A DNA stretch of 7,305 nucleotides from Desulfovibrio sp. (GTDB lineage: Bacteria; Desulfobacterota; Desulfovibrionia; Desulfovibrionales; Desulfovibrionaceae). The position numbers were made by a program, and so were the translations under genes. The notes under the pieces were generated by a model. The model searched no databases. It was not told where the DNA came from and saw only the letters and a program-made list of their open reading frames with translations. The stretch is taken from contig NZ_JAHZAA010000051.1 of the NCBI RefSeq assembly GCF_019424165.1, positions 4,843 to 12,147 of the forward strand. Reading direction: 5' to 3'. This document shows positions 1-5,693 of this stretch, piece by piece. Position 1 is the stretch's first letter. The number at the start of each line of letters is the position of its first letter.

Positions 1-1679
1 AGGCCTACGCCCACAAACTGCTTACCGGCAGGGCGCAGCAGTTCCATACCTTGCGCTCTTTTGGCGGTATTTCCGGTTTTCCGCGCATGGCTGAAAGCCC
101 TCATGACCATTTTGGCGTGGGGCATTCCTCCACATCCATTTCTGCCGCTTTGGGCATGGCCTTGGCCCGCGACCTTTCCGGGCTCAAGCATCACGTGCTT
201 GCCGTGATCGGCGACGGTTCCCTGACTGCCGGAGAAGCCTTTGAAGGGCTTAACCTTGCCGGCCATATGGGGCGCCGGCTTATTGTGGTGCTCAATGACA
301 ATGAAATGTCCATTTCGCCCAATGTGGGGGCGCTTTCGCTTTTCCTGAGCCGCACACTTTCGCGGCGCTGGGTGCGGCAGACCCGTAAAGAGGTTCTCAA
401 TTTTTTGCGCTCCATACCCCGTATCGGCCAGAAGCTGGCTATATACGCCATGCGTGGTGAGTGGAGCTTCAAGTCTTTCTTTACGCCAGGCATGCTGTTT
501 GAGGCGTTTCGTTTCAACTATATCGGCCCCGTGGACGGGCATGACCTGCCGAGCCTGCGCCGCCATCTGCAAATGGCCGCTGCTGTCGAGGACGGCCCCG
601 TGCTGCTGCATGTGCGCACGCAAAAAGGCAAGGGCTATGCCCCGGCAGAAAAAAATCCGACCCTTTATCACGGGGTAGGCCTGTTTACGCCTGAAACCGG
701 GCAACCTGTTCCTTCCACAGCCAAGGTGCCGTCATTTACCGGAATTTTCAGTAAAACCCTGGTGGAGCTTGCTGAAAATGATGAAAGAATTATAGCGATT
801 ACGGCTGCCATGCCCGAAGGAACCGGTACTGACAGCTTTCGTCAGCGTTTTCCGGACCGCTTTGTGGACGTGGGTATTTGCGAGCAGCATGCCGTAACCT
901 TTGCCGCCGGGCTTGCCAGCCAGGGGTACAGGCCGGCGCTTGCTATTTATTCCACATTCTTGCAGCGTGCTTACGATCAGGTGGTGCACGACGTCTGCAT
1001 CCAGAATCTGCCGGTCACTCTTTGCGTGGACCGCGCAGGGCTTGTGGGCGAGGACGGGGCTACCCATCACGGAGCCTTTGATATCGCCTATCTGCGGCAT
1101 ATCCCGCAAATGAGCCTGCTGGCTCCGCGCAATGAGGACATGCTGCGCCATTGTCTGTTCACCTCCCTGAATCATGACGGCCCCTGCGCGCTGCGCTATC
1201 CCAGGGGCGCGGGCTTTGGCGTGCCTTTTGACGGCCTGCCGCGCCTGCTCACTCCCGGCAGGGGGGAACTGCTGCAGGACGGGGAAAATATCGCCATTAT
1301 TGCCGTGGGCAACCGCGCTCACCCCGCACTGGAGGCGGCGGCGCAGGTGGAACAGGCGCTGGGCTTCCGTCCGCTGGTTTTTGATCCCGTGTGGCTCAAG
1401 CCTTTGCCTGAAGAACAGCTCGCTTCCATCGCGCGCCGTTTTGACCGCATACTTTTTGTGGAAGAGGGTATTCTGGCTGGCGGTTTTTCTTCGGCAGTGC
1501 TGGAATTTTATGCGGACAAAGGCCTCTTGCGCGGCCAGCGCATCAAACGCCTTGGTCTGCCTGACAGCTTTGTGGAACACGGCAGCCAGTTGCGTTTGCG
1601 TGAACTGGTGGGCCTGCGCACAAAGAATATTGCTGCGGCCATTGTGGAACTGGCAGGGCAGAAGCAGAAGAGCGCATAG
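1..1679 (+). CDS. dxs: 1-deoxy-D-xylulose-5-phosphate synthase, 5'-truncated by window edge
   Basis: The enzyme condenses pyruvate and glyceraldehyde 3-phosphate to 1-deoxy-D-xylulose 5-phosphate with thiamine diphosphate, the first step of the non-mevalonate isoprenoid pathway; it is cytosolic. The reading frame is open from nt 3, with residues AYAHKLLTGR before the first TTG at 51, so 51 is not the start. Compared with E. coli Dxs (620 aa), about 80 N-terminal residues lie outside the window, including the conserved active-site histidines near 49 and 80. Visible motifs in order: GHSSTSIS; the thiamine diphosphate motif GDGSLTAGEAFEGLN (from nt 210) ending in LNDNEMSISPNVGAL; FNYIGPVDGHD; the central pyrimidine domain with catalytic Glu in ICEQHAVTFAAG (Glu at nt 882-884); DRAGLVGEDGATHHGAFD; and LRYPRG. 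The C-terminal transketolase domain ends GLPDSFVEHG...QKQKSA. The frame is intact, with no missing active-site residue in the visible part. The stop is TAG at 1677. No plus-strand gene follows; a terminator lies 115 nt downstream. Confidence 0.98.
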   Translation, partial: AYAHKLLTGRAQQFHTLRSFGGISGFPRMAESPHDHFGVGHSSTSISAALGMALARDLSGLKHHVLAVIGDGSLTAGEAFEGLNLAGHMGRRLIVVLNDNEMSISPNVGALSLFLSRTLSRRWVRQTRKEVLNFLRSIPRIGQKLAIYAMRGEWSFKSFFTPGMLFEAFRFNYIGPVDGHDLPSLRRHLQMAAAVEDGPVLLHVRTQKGKGYAPAEKNPTLYHGVGLFTPETGQPVPSTAKVPSFTGIFSKTLVELAENDERIIAITAAMPEGTGTDSFRQRFPDRFVDVGICEQHAVTFAAGLASQGYRPALAIYSTFLQRAYDQVVHDVCIQNLPVTLCVDRAGLVGEDGATHHGAFDIAYLRHIPQMSLLAPRNEDMLRHCLFTSLNHDGPCALRYPRGAGFGVPFDGLPRLLTPGRGELLQDGENIAIIAVGNRAHPALEAAAQVEQALGFRPLVFDPVWLKPLPEEQLASIARRFDRILFVEEGILAGGFSSAVLEFYADKGLLRGQRIKRLGLPDSFVEHGSQLRLRELVGLRTKNIAAAIVELAGQKQKSA

Positions 1680-1766
1680 AAAAGCGGCTGAATTACATGT
1701 ACAAAAGTGTTTTCGTGCGGCAGTGATTGGTAAGAGTATTTTGCCGGCACGTTGTGTTACGCAATA

Positions 1767-1782
1767 GGCTTGTTCGCAAGCC
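1767..1782 (+). other. Short hairpin with TTCG loop downstream of dxs
   Basis: GGCTTG (1767-1772), loop TTCG (1773-1776), CAAGCC (1777-1782): a perfect 6-bp stem with a UUCG tetraloop in RNA. Only a weak T-rich tail (AGGTTTATT) follows, so it is a poor terminator by itself. It lies 12 nt before the strong terminator and could stabilise the dxs mRNA 3' end. The function is inferred. Confidence 0.5.
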
Positions 1783-1794
1783 AGGTTTATTCAT

Positions 1795-1846
1795 AAAGCA
1801 GGCAGCCGCCGGGAGTGTGTATTCCCAAGGCTGCCTGCTTTTATAT
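1795..1846 (+). terminator. Intrinsic terminator of dxs
   Basis: A perfect 13-bp stem, AAAGCAGGCAGCC (1795-1807) pairing with GGCTGCCTGCTTT (1829-1841), is followed by a T-rich tail. The 21-nt apical part can form a smaller GGGA/TCCC stem (1811-1814 with 1823-1826). It lies 115 nt after the dxs stop with no gene between. The A-rich left arm makes it potentially bidirectional, but the minus-strand transcripts appear to end before reaching it. Confidence 0.9.
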
Positions 1847-2041
1847 GTTTTTGGGCTGTATGTTTGGGCAGTTCGGGAGCGGGTAGTATCTGAAAAGCAT
1901 CAGTTGCCTTCATTGGGGTATTGCGCGGGGGGGCAATGGTGCTTTTGTGGGCGGACAGTAAAGATGGGAACTGTTTGTCCCTCAAGAGAAAAATACCGAC
2001 CTTTCAGGCAGGAGAACCTTTGCTTTATTCTTCATATGGCC

Positions 2042-2162
2042 GCCCGGCGGGCAGGCGGTACAAACAAGGAACAAAGAAAAAATCCCCGCGCCCGTTAGGC
2101 GGAAAAATCCCTTCTCGAAGGGCAAATCTTTTCCTCATTTTGCCGCGCGAACATAAGCGCCA
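2042..2162 (-). repeat. Dispersed double-hairpin intergenic repeat, copy 1
   Basis: This is a diverged copy of the element at about 3892-4000, in the same orientation. Blocks shared in the same order on the plus strand: AAACA-GG-AACAAA, an A-run, CGCGCCCG, GGCGG, AAAAAT, a TTC..CGAAGG palindrome, CAAA, CTTTTC, and a GCCG-rich end. Read on the minus strand it holds two consecutive hairpins, each followed by a T-run. An extra GCCC-GGC-GGGC palindrome sits at 2042-2052. Both copies lie downstream of minus-strand transcription units. Boundaries are approximate. Confidence 0.65.
2077..2122 (-). terminator. Tandem terminator-like hairpins inside repeat copy 1
   Basis: On the minus strand, CCCTTC-GA-GAAGGG (2122 to 2109) is followed by ATTTTT. 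Next comes a second hairpin with stem CGCC/GGCG (2101-2098 with 2092-2089) and then a short GC tract and TTTTTT (2082-2077). Both stems are short. Together they look like a back-up terminator about 170 nt beyond the tilS stop. Confidence 0.5.
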
Positions 2163-2164
2163 TA

Positions 2165-2226
2165 GCTTGCCGCACAGGCGTTTCCCGCCCGGCACATAGC
2201 ACCGTCCACCAATGCTTGCCGCACAG
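2165..2226. repeat. 13-nt direct repeat pair
   Basis: GCTTGCCGCACAG occurs at 2165-2177 and 2214-2226, an offset of 49 nt. The match extends to 15 of 16 nt (next bases GCG and ACG). It lies in the spacer downstream of tilS. No function is evident; it may be debris from a local duplication. Confidence 0.5.
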
Positions 2227-2261
2227 ACGAGGCCGAAGTAATTATAAAATTTATATATCTC

Positions 2262-2286
2262 AAAGGCAAAATGTTCTGGCAGAACA
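2262..2286 (-). terminator. Small intrinsic terminator of tilS
   Basis: On the minus strand TGTTCT-GCC-AGAACA (2286 to 2272, a perfect 6-bp stem with a 3-nt loop) is followed by TTTTGCCTTT. It begins 3 nt after the tilS stop codon. The stem is short and the T tract is interrupted by GCC, so it may be leaky, which could explain the further hairpins in repeat copy 1. Confidence 0.6.
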
Positions 2287-2289
2287 GCT

Positions 2290-3426
2290 TCATACCGGGC
2301 CGGGGCGGCCAAAGCGGATGCTCCCGCCCTTGAGGTGAGCTTCAATACCCCCCGGCAACTGAAAAAGCGTATTGCCGCGCCCTTGCTCCAGGGCTTGATC
2401 CAACGCCAGCAATGTTGCTGCCCTGGCCTGCCCTGCGGCTGTTGTTTGCCGTGCTCCGTTGTCTGGCAGAGGCTCATCTTCCGCGCTTGCTGCGGAACAC
2501 AGGCACTGCACTGCCCGCATGTAAAGGCGCAGGCGGGCCGCAGCAGGCAGCGAGCGTAAAAGGGCGCGGGGCAGGGTGAGCGCTGTATGGGACCGTTGCC
2601 CGTTCAGGCCGTTCTGTTCAGGCTGTGGCGTTTCTTCCATATGCCAGGGATTGTTGCGCAGGGCGGCATCCAGTGTTTCCTGCCAATAGGCTTTGTCCAG
2701 GTCGGCAAGTTGCCACAGGTTGCCCAGGCTGCGGTCCAGAGCGGGGTTTTCCGCCCGCAGCAGCGGCAGTACCTGAAGCCGCAACCGGTTGCGACGATAT
2801 TCGGTACTTTGGTTGCTGGCATCTTCGCACCAGTCAAGGCCGCAGTGCCGCAAGAGGTCTTTGAGGGCCGAGGGATCGCAGTGCAGCAGGGGGCGCAGCA
2901 GGCGGCGTTTGTCGTCCCGCGCCGGCATGCCGCCAAGGGCAGGCCAGCCCGTGCCGCGCACAAGCCGCAGCAGGATATCTTCGCTGAGGTCTTCGCGATG
3001 GTGGCCGAGGGCGATAAAGTGCGCGCCGCTGGTCTGGCGCTCTTTTTCAAGCAGGGCATAGCGCAAGGCGCGCCCTGCCTCTTCTTCACCCATGCGGCAG
3101 CGGGTGGTCATGCCTTGCACATCAGCCTCACGCACGGCACAGGGCATGCCCAGGGTGCGGCATGTTTTTCGCGCATGTGCTGCATCAGCCCCGGCTTCGG
3201 GCCGTAAGCCATGATTGATGGTCAAGCCCTGGAGCCTCAGGTTCAGCCGGGGGGCAAGCAGGGAAAGGATGAGGGCCAGCGCTGTGGAATCCGCACCACC
3301 GGAGAGGGCCAACACAAGGCTTGAGCCGCGCGGCAGGGCCAGATGATGCAGGCAGAAGCGCTCCACTTCAAGGCAGAGCAGGGCGGAGGCACGGGGGAGG
3401 TCCTGCAGGCGTGGGGGCTGATTCAT
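2290..3426 (-). CDS. tilS: tRNA(Ile)-lysidine synthase
   Basis: TilS ligates lysine to cytidine 34 of the CAU anticodon of a minor tRNA-Ile, using ATP, so that the tRNA reads AUA and is charged with isoleucine. Counting from the ATG at 3426 (378 aa), the PP-loop ATP-binding motif SGGADS is at 42-47. The family's HHxDDQxET site appears as HHREDLSED at about 142-150, followed by LLRLVRGTGWPALGGM. RPLL is at 178-181, EDASN at 201-205, and RRNRLRLQVLPLL at about 211-223. The C-terminus is short and ends FQLPGGIEAHLKGGSIRF; E. coli TilS has 432 aa, so the far C-terminal domain is reduced. Start choice: an in-frame ATG at 3555 would add 43 Ser/Thr/Pro-rich residues with less GC-biased third positions; neither ATG has a good Shine-Dalgarno site. 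I prefer 3426 because it places the PP-loop nearer the usual position. The stop is TGA at 2290-2292. The gene appears monocistronic. Confidence 0.93.
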   Translation of the reverse strand: MNQPPRLQDLPRASALLCLEVERFCLHHLALPRGSSLVLALSGGADSTALALILSLLAPRLNLRLQGLTINHGLRPEAGADAAHARKTCRTLGMPCAVREADVQGMTTRCRMGEEEAGRALRYALLEKERQTSGAHFIALGHHREDLSEDILLRLVRGTGWPALGGMPARDDKRRLLRPLLHCDPSALKDLLRHCGLDWCEDASNQSTEYRRNRLRLQVLPLLRAENPALDRSLGNLWQLADLDKAYWQETLDAALRNNPWHMEETPQPEQNGLNGQRSHTALTLPRALLRSLPAAARLRLYMRAVQCLCSAASAEDEPLPDNGARQTTAAGQARAATLLALDQALEQGRGNTLFQLPGGIEAHLKGGSIRFGRPGPV

Positions 3427-3467
3427 ACTTGTACTCGAGCCTTGTTTGCGGGCTGTGCCTGTGGGCG

Positions 3468-3870
3468 TCAACGAGCTGCGGGAGCTGGCCTCTGTAGGGT
3501 AGTCAGCGTTTGAAATGCTTTGTGGGGGAGGGCCAGAAGCAATGCCTTCCGGCATAACACTGTCTCAAATTTAAGCGTTTTTATTATGGCATTACGCTGA
3601 ATGGCCTGGTAATCGCCGGTCCGAACAGCAAGCAGCCGATGACATTGCTCCGTCGGGCTGATAAGCACCGGTATGGGCAGCAACCGGGCAAAACAAAAAT
3701 TGCGGATGGTATTGTGCGGCACGCAGGGGGACACCCAGCCAAAGGGAGGGAAGCTCCCGCAGCAAAAGACGTTCAACCCTCGCAAAGTGACGGAAGCGGG
3801 AAAGCCTGGTGGGGTGTTCCAGGGGAAGTGCGGAGGAGTCGCTGAGGAGGGCAGCCCCTGACCAGGCCTC
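3468..3870 (-). pseudogene. Possible decayed or frameshifted coding region upstream of tilS
   Basis: Two overlapping minus-strand frames look more protein-like than chance here. One contains LSRFRHFARVERLLLRELPS and LWLGVPLRAAQYHPQF (roughly 3800-3690). The other contains ARLLPIPVLISPTEQCHRLL and AVRTGDYQAIQRNAIIKTLK (roughly 3690-3570), with about 80% G/C at third positions in its upstream half by hand count. They could be halves of one protein joined by a frameshift. Neither has a convincing start or Shine-Dalgarno site, and I recognise no family. The second frame ends at 3468, 41 nt before the preferred tilS ATG, and overlaps the alternative tilS N-terminus. A small real gene, a pseudogene, or plain intergenic sequence are all possible. 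Confidence 0.2.
3583..3612 (-). promoter_or_regulatory. Candidate sigma70-type promoter for tilS
   Basis: On the minus strand TTACCA (3612-3607) and CATAAT (3588-3583) are separated by 18 nt, matching 4/6 and 5/6 of the sigma70 consensus. Transcription would start near 3575, giving a leader of about 20 nt if tilS starts at 3555 or about 150 nt if it starts at 3426. It was identified by eye only. Confidence 0.3.
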
Positions 3871-3891
3871 TATCTGCTGTCCGCCGCGCAG

Positions 3892-4000
3892 GGGGCCTAA
3901 ACAGGTAACAAAAAAAACCTCGCGCCCGCCGGGCGGCAAAAATTCTTTCCCGAAGGCCCAAAGCCCTTTTCTCTCTCACCCCGCCGGGCAGGCGCACACC
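3892..4000 (-). repeat. Dispersed double-hairpin intergenic repeat, copy 2
   Basis: This is the second copy of the element at about 2042-2162, in the same orientation. It keeps the block order A-run (3910-3917), CGCGCCCG (3921-3928), GGCGG, AAAAAT (3938-3943), TTCCCGAAGG, CAAA, CTTTTC, GCCG-rich end. Base changes within the stems largely preserve pairing: the second hairpin is CGCCC-GGC-GGGCG here but CGCC/GGCG in copy 1. It lies downstream of the haem/sirohaem operon on the minus strand. Boundaries are approximate. Confidence 0.65.
3910..3963 (-). terminator. Tandem terminator-like hairpins inside repeat copy 2
   Basis: On the minus strand, the first hairpin (3963 to 3945) has a CC-TTCG-GG core and an outer CTTT/AAAG pairing, then AATTTTT. 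The second (3935 to 3923) is a perfect CGCCC-GGC-GGGCG hairpin followed by CGAGG and eight T (3917-3910). The second is a good intrinsic terminator. It lies about 120 nt beyond the last gene of the hemA operon. Confidence 0.65.
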
Positions 4001-4033
4001 ACCCACAGCGCAAGCGCATCCCATCGTGCAGGC

Positions 4034-4057
4034 AAAAAAATATCTGTTCTATCAGAC
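4034..4057 (-). terminator. Weak terminator overlapping the stop of the last operon gene
   Basis: On the minus strand GTCTG (4057-4053) can pair with CAGAT (4046-4042), including one G-U pair, around a 6-nt loop. TA and seven T (4040-4034) follow. The stem includes part of the TGA stop codon at 4054-4052. An overlapping alternative is ATCAG-CGT-CTGAT. The stem is weak but the U tract is strong; it probably ends part of the transcripts. Confidence 0.4.
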
Positions 4058-4387
4058 GCTGATGCCAAGATCAGCAAGCATCTGCTCAAGCCAGGCAATC
4101 ATGCGGGCGCGCAGTTCCGGCCCGGCGTAATGCACACATTCGCACCGCATGCGTCCTCTGGCCCGGACCAGCAGTTCCAGCCGCAGAGATTCTTCTTCAA
4201 GCTCCAGGCCAAAAACGTGCGGGCCACAACTTTCGGCATGCTCTTTTTGCAGGCCGGAAAGCAGGTCTGCGGGCGCGGGCAGCCAGTACAAACCCTCAAG
4301 ACCGGCTTCAAGCTCCATTTCTTTGAGTCTGGCGGCTATTTTTGCCGTGTCTTCGGGCGTGAGGTCGTCGATGCCGTACCAGCGCAT
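4052..4387 (-). CDS. Small protein of unknown function, coupled to hemA
   Basis: A 111-residue soluble, acidic protein with no signal peptide or membrane segment. I do not recognise a named family, though it reads like a conserved Desulfovibrionaceae protein (N-terminus MRWYGIDDLTPEDTAKI; LEGLYWLPAP at about 30-39). It has clustered possible metal ligands: His50-x3-Cys54-x2-His57, then Cys82-x-Cys84-x-His86 within RCECVH. A redox or metal-binding role is inference only. The C-terminus looks helical (ELRARMIAWLEQMLADLG). Its ATG shares one base with the hemA stop (TGATG), and a strong GGAGG lies 7 nt upstream inside hemA, so translation is probably coupled to hemA. As last gene of a tetrapyrrole operon it may serve that pathway or simply ride along. 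Confidence 0.85.
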   Translation of the reverse strand: MRWYGIDDLTPEDTAKIAARLKEMELEAGLEGLYWLPAPADLLSGLQKEHAESCGPHVFGLELEEESLRLELLVRARGRMRCECVHYAGPELRARMIAWLEQMLADLGISV

Positions 4388-5679
4388 CAGTTTTCCTCCG
4401 AGTAAATACAGCCTGTTTTATCCAGATTGAAAATACGGCGCATTATGCTTATGCGCGGCCCGTTGCCTTCTTGCGACATGCCGCCGTGTTTCAGAAACAT
4501 GATGGGGTCGTGGTTGAGCTTGCGCACCAATGCGCCCGCCATGGCTTCAAGGGCCTCACGCGTATTGTCGTCCACAGGGCCGAGACGCTTGAGGGTTTTT
4601 GCCAGTTCTTCTTCTGCGGCGCGCTGGCCTTTTTTGATGAGGTCCACAATGGTGGGCTGCATGTCCAGGCTGGCAAGCCAACGCGAAAACTGCACCACTT
4701 CCTCATTGACGATCTGTGCCGCCTTGGCCGCCTCATCGCGGCGGGTGGCAAGGTTTTCCTCAACAACTTCCTTGAGGTCGTCAATGTCATAAAGATACAC
4801 GTTGTCCAGACCGTTAACGTCGGGGTCAATGTCACGGGGAACAGCAATATCAATAAAAAACATGGGCCTGTTTTTACGGGCCTTGAGTGCGGCGCGAATG
4901 TCGCGGGCGCGGATAATGGGTTCCTGTGAGCCGGTGGAGGTGATGATGATGTCCACATCCAGCAGGTGGCGGGGCATATCTTCAAAAGGGATGGCATGCC
5001 CGTTGAACTGTTTTGCCAGTTCTTGCCCGCGCACAAGGGTGCGGTTGGCTACAAGTATGTCGGCAATCCCGGCCTGGAGCAGGTGCATGGCGGCCAGTTC
5101 GGCCATTTCGCCCGCGCCTACAAGCATGGCCTTGTGTTCGCGCATGTCGCCGAAAATGCGTTTTGCCAGTTCCACTGCGGCATAGCTGATGGAAACCGCG
5201 CTGGAAGCCACGGCGGTTTCAGTGCGCACCCTTTTTGCCACCGAAAAAGCTTTGTGCAGCAGTCGGTTGAGGATGACTCCCGTGGCGCGGCTTTTAACGG
5301 CCTTGCGGTAGGCGGTTTTTAGCTGGCCGAGAATCTGGGGTTCGCCCAGCACCATCGAATCCAGGCTTGATGCCACGGAAAACAGATGCCGTACCGCCTC
5401 AAGGTTTTTATGCACATAGACGTAGGGCCTGAGTTCCTCAACATCGCTTTCGCGCGCTCCGGCCCAGTTGCGCAGCACTTGTTCCGCCACTTCGCCGGTT
5501 CCGGCGGCCAGAATTTCCACGCGGTTACAGGTAGAGAGTATAATACTCTCGCTCACCGCGCCGGTACATGGCAAAGCCCAGTGTTCCTCATCGCAGTGAT
5601 TGGCCAGGGCGAAGCGTTCGCGCACATCCACTCCGGCGGTGCGGTGATTCAGGCCCACAAGAAAGATATCACAGTCCAT
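4387..5679 (-). CDS. hemA: Glutamyl-tRNA reductase
   Basis: HemA reduces glutamyl-tRNA(Glu) with NADPH to glutamate-1-semialdehyde, the committed first step of 5-aminolevulinate and all tetrapyrroles in bacteria using the C5 pathway. At 430 aa it is of usual family length. The N-terminal catalytic domain opens with FLVGLNHRTAGVDVRER and carries the catalytic Cys51 in LSTCNRVEIL. LGEPQILGQLKTAY lies at 111-124. The NADPH-binding fold has MLVGAGEMAELAAMHL from about 185 and DIIITSTGSQEPII (243-256). FFIDIAVPRDIDPDV is at 274-288, and the C-terminal dimerisation helix follows (residues about 310-400). All key residues are present. The start at 5679 is the only sensible ATG but lacks a clear Shine-Dalgarno site; it lies 14 nt after the stop of the HemX/CcsA-like gene, so coupling is likely. 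Bacterial HemA is commonly regulated by haem-dependent proteolysis; nothing here shows whether that applies. Confidence 0.98.
   Translation of the reverse strand: MDCDIFLVGLNHRTAGVDVRERFALANHCDEEHWALPCTGAVSESIILSTCNRVEILAAGTGEVAEQVLRNWAGARESDVEELRPYVYVHKNLEAVRHLFSVASSLDSMVLGEPQILGQLKTAYRKAVKSRATGVILNRLLHKAFSVAKRVRTETAVASSAVSISYAAVELAKRIFGDMREHKAMLVGAGEMAELAAMHLLQAGIADILVANRTLVRGQELAKQFNGHAIPFEDMPRHLLDVDIIITSTGSQEPIIRARDIRAALKARKNRPMFFIDIAVPRDIDPDVNGLDNVYLYDIDDLKEVVEENLATRRDEAAKAAQIVNEEVVQFSRWLASLDMQPTIVDLIKKGQRAAEEELAKTLKRLGPVDDNTREALEAMAGALVRKLNHDPIMFLKHGGMSQEGNGPRISIMRRIFNLDKTGCIYSEEN
4395..4399 (-). promoter_or_regulatory. Ribosome binding site for the gene at 4387
   Basis: GGAGG on the minus strand (4399-4395) lies 7 nt before the ATG at 4387, inside the 3' end of hemA. 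It is the strongest Shine-Dalgarno site in the operon and supports this start for the small protein. Confidence 0.8.
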
Positions 5680-5693
5680 AGTTCATGCCCAAG

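Larger units (their letters stand above)
1847..2261. other. Convergent intergenic spacer between dxs and tilS
   Basis: About 415 nt with no gene I can support. Open frames here run across the dxs terminator or shadow tilS and have no Shine-Dalgarno site or recognisable residues. Contents: a G-rich stretch at 1853-1937; an imperfect stem formed by GGAC...GTCC around 1954-1981; one copy of the structured repeat at about 2042-2162; a 13-nt direct repeat at 2165 and 2214; and an AT-rich patch at 2240-2259. Confidence 0.6.

Noticed and set aside
732..1580. 282-codon open frame on the minus strand inside dxs
   Set aside because: It is antisense to the well-conserved central and C-terminal domains of Dxs, has no recognisable motifs, and is explained by GC-rich codon bias.
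1853..1883. Four GGG runs that might form a G-quadruplex
   Set aside because: One loop is 10 nt long and the runs have only three G; there is no nearby promoter or start to give it a role.
1727..2098. 123-codon plus-strand open frame downstream of dxs
   Set aside because: It crosses the strong dxs terminator and repeat copy 1, and has no ribosome site or recognisable residues.
2240..2259. AT-rich near-palindrome (TATAAAATTTATA) as a promoter or protein site
   Set aside because: No gene follows within reach on either strand in the right direction, and it lies directly beyond the tilS terminator, where A/T-rich sequence is expected.
2587..3207. 206-codon plus-strand open frame inside tilS
   Set aside because: It is antisense to conserved TilS motifs, with no Shine-Dalgarno site and no recognisable product.
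3773..4405. Open frames on both strands across repeat copy 2 (for example the minus-strand frame with RERIFAARRARGFF)
   Set aside because: They read through the structured repeat and its terminators. The same kind of translation arises from copy 1, so the similarity reflects the repeat, not a protein family.
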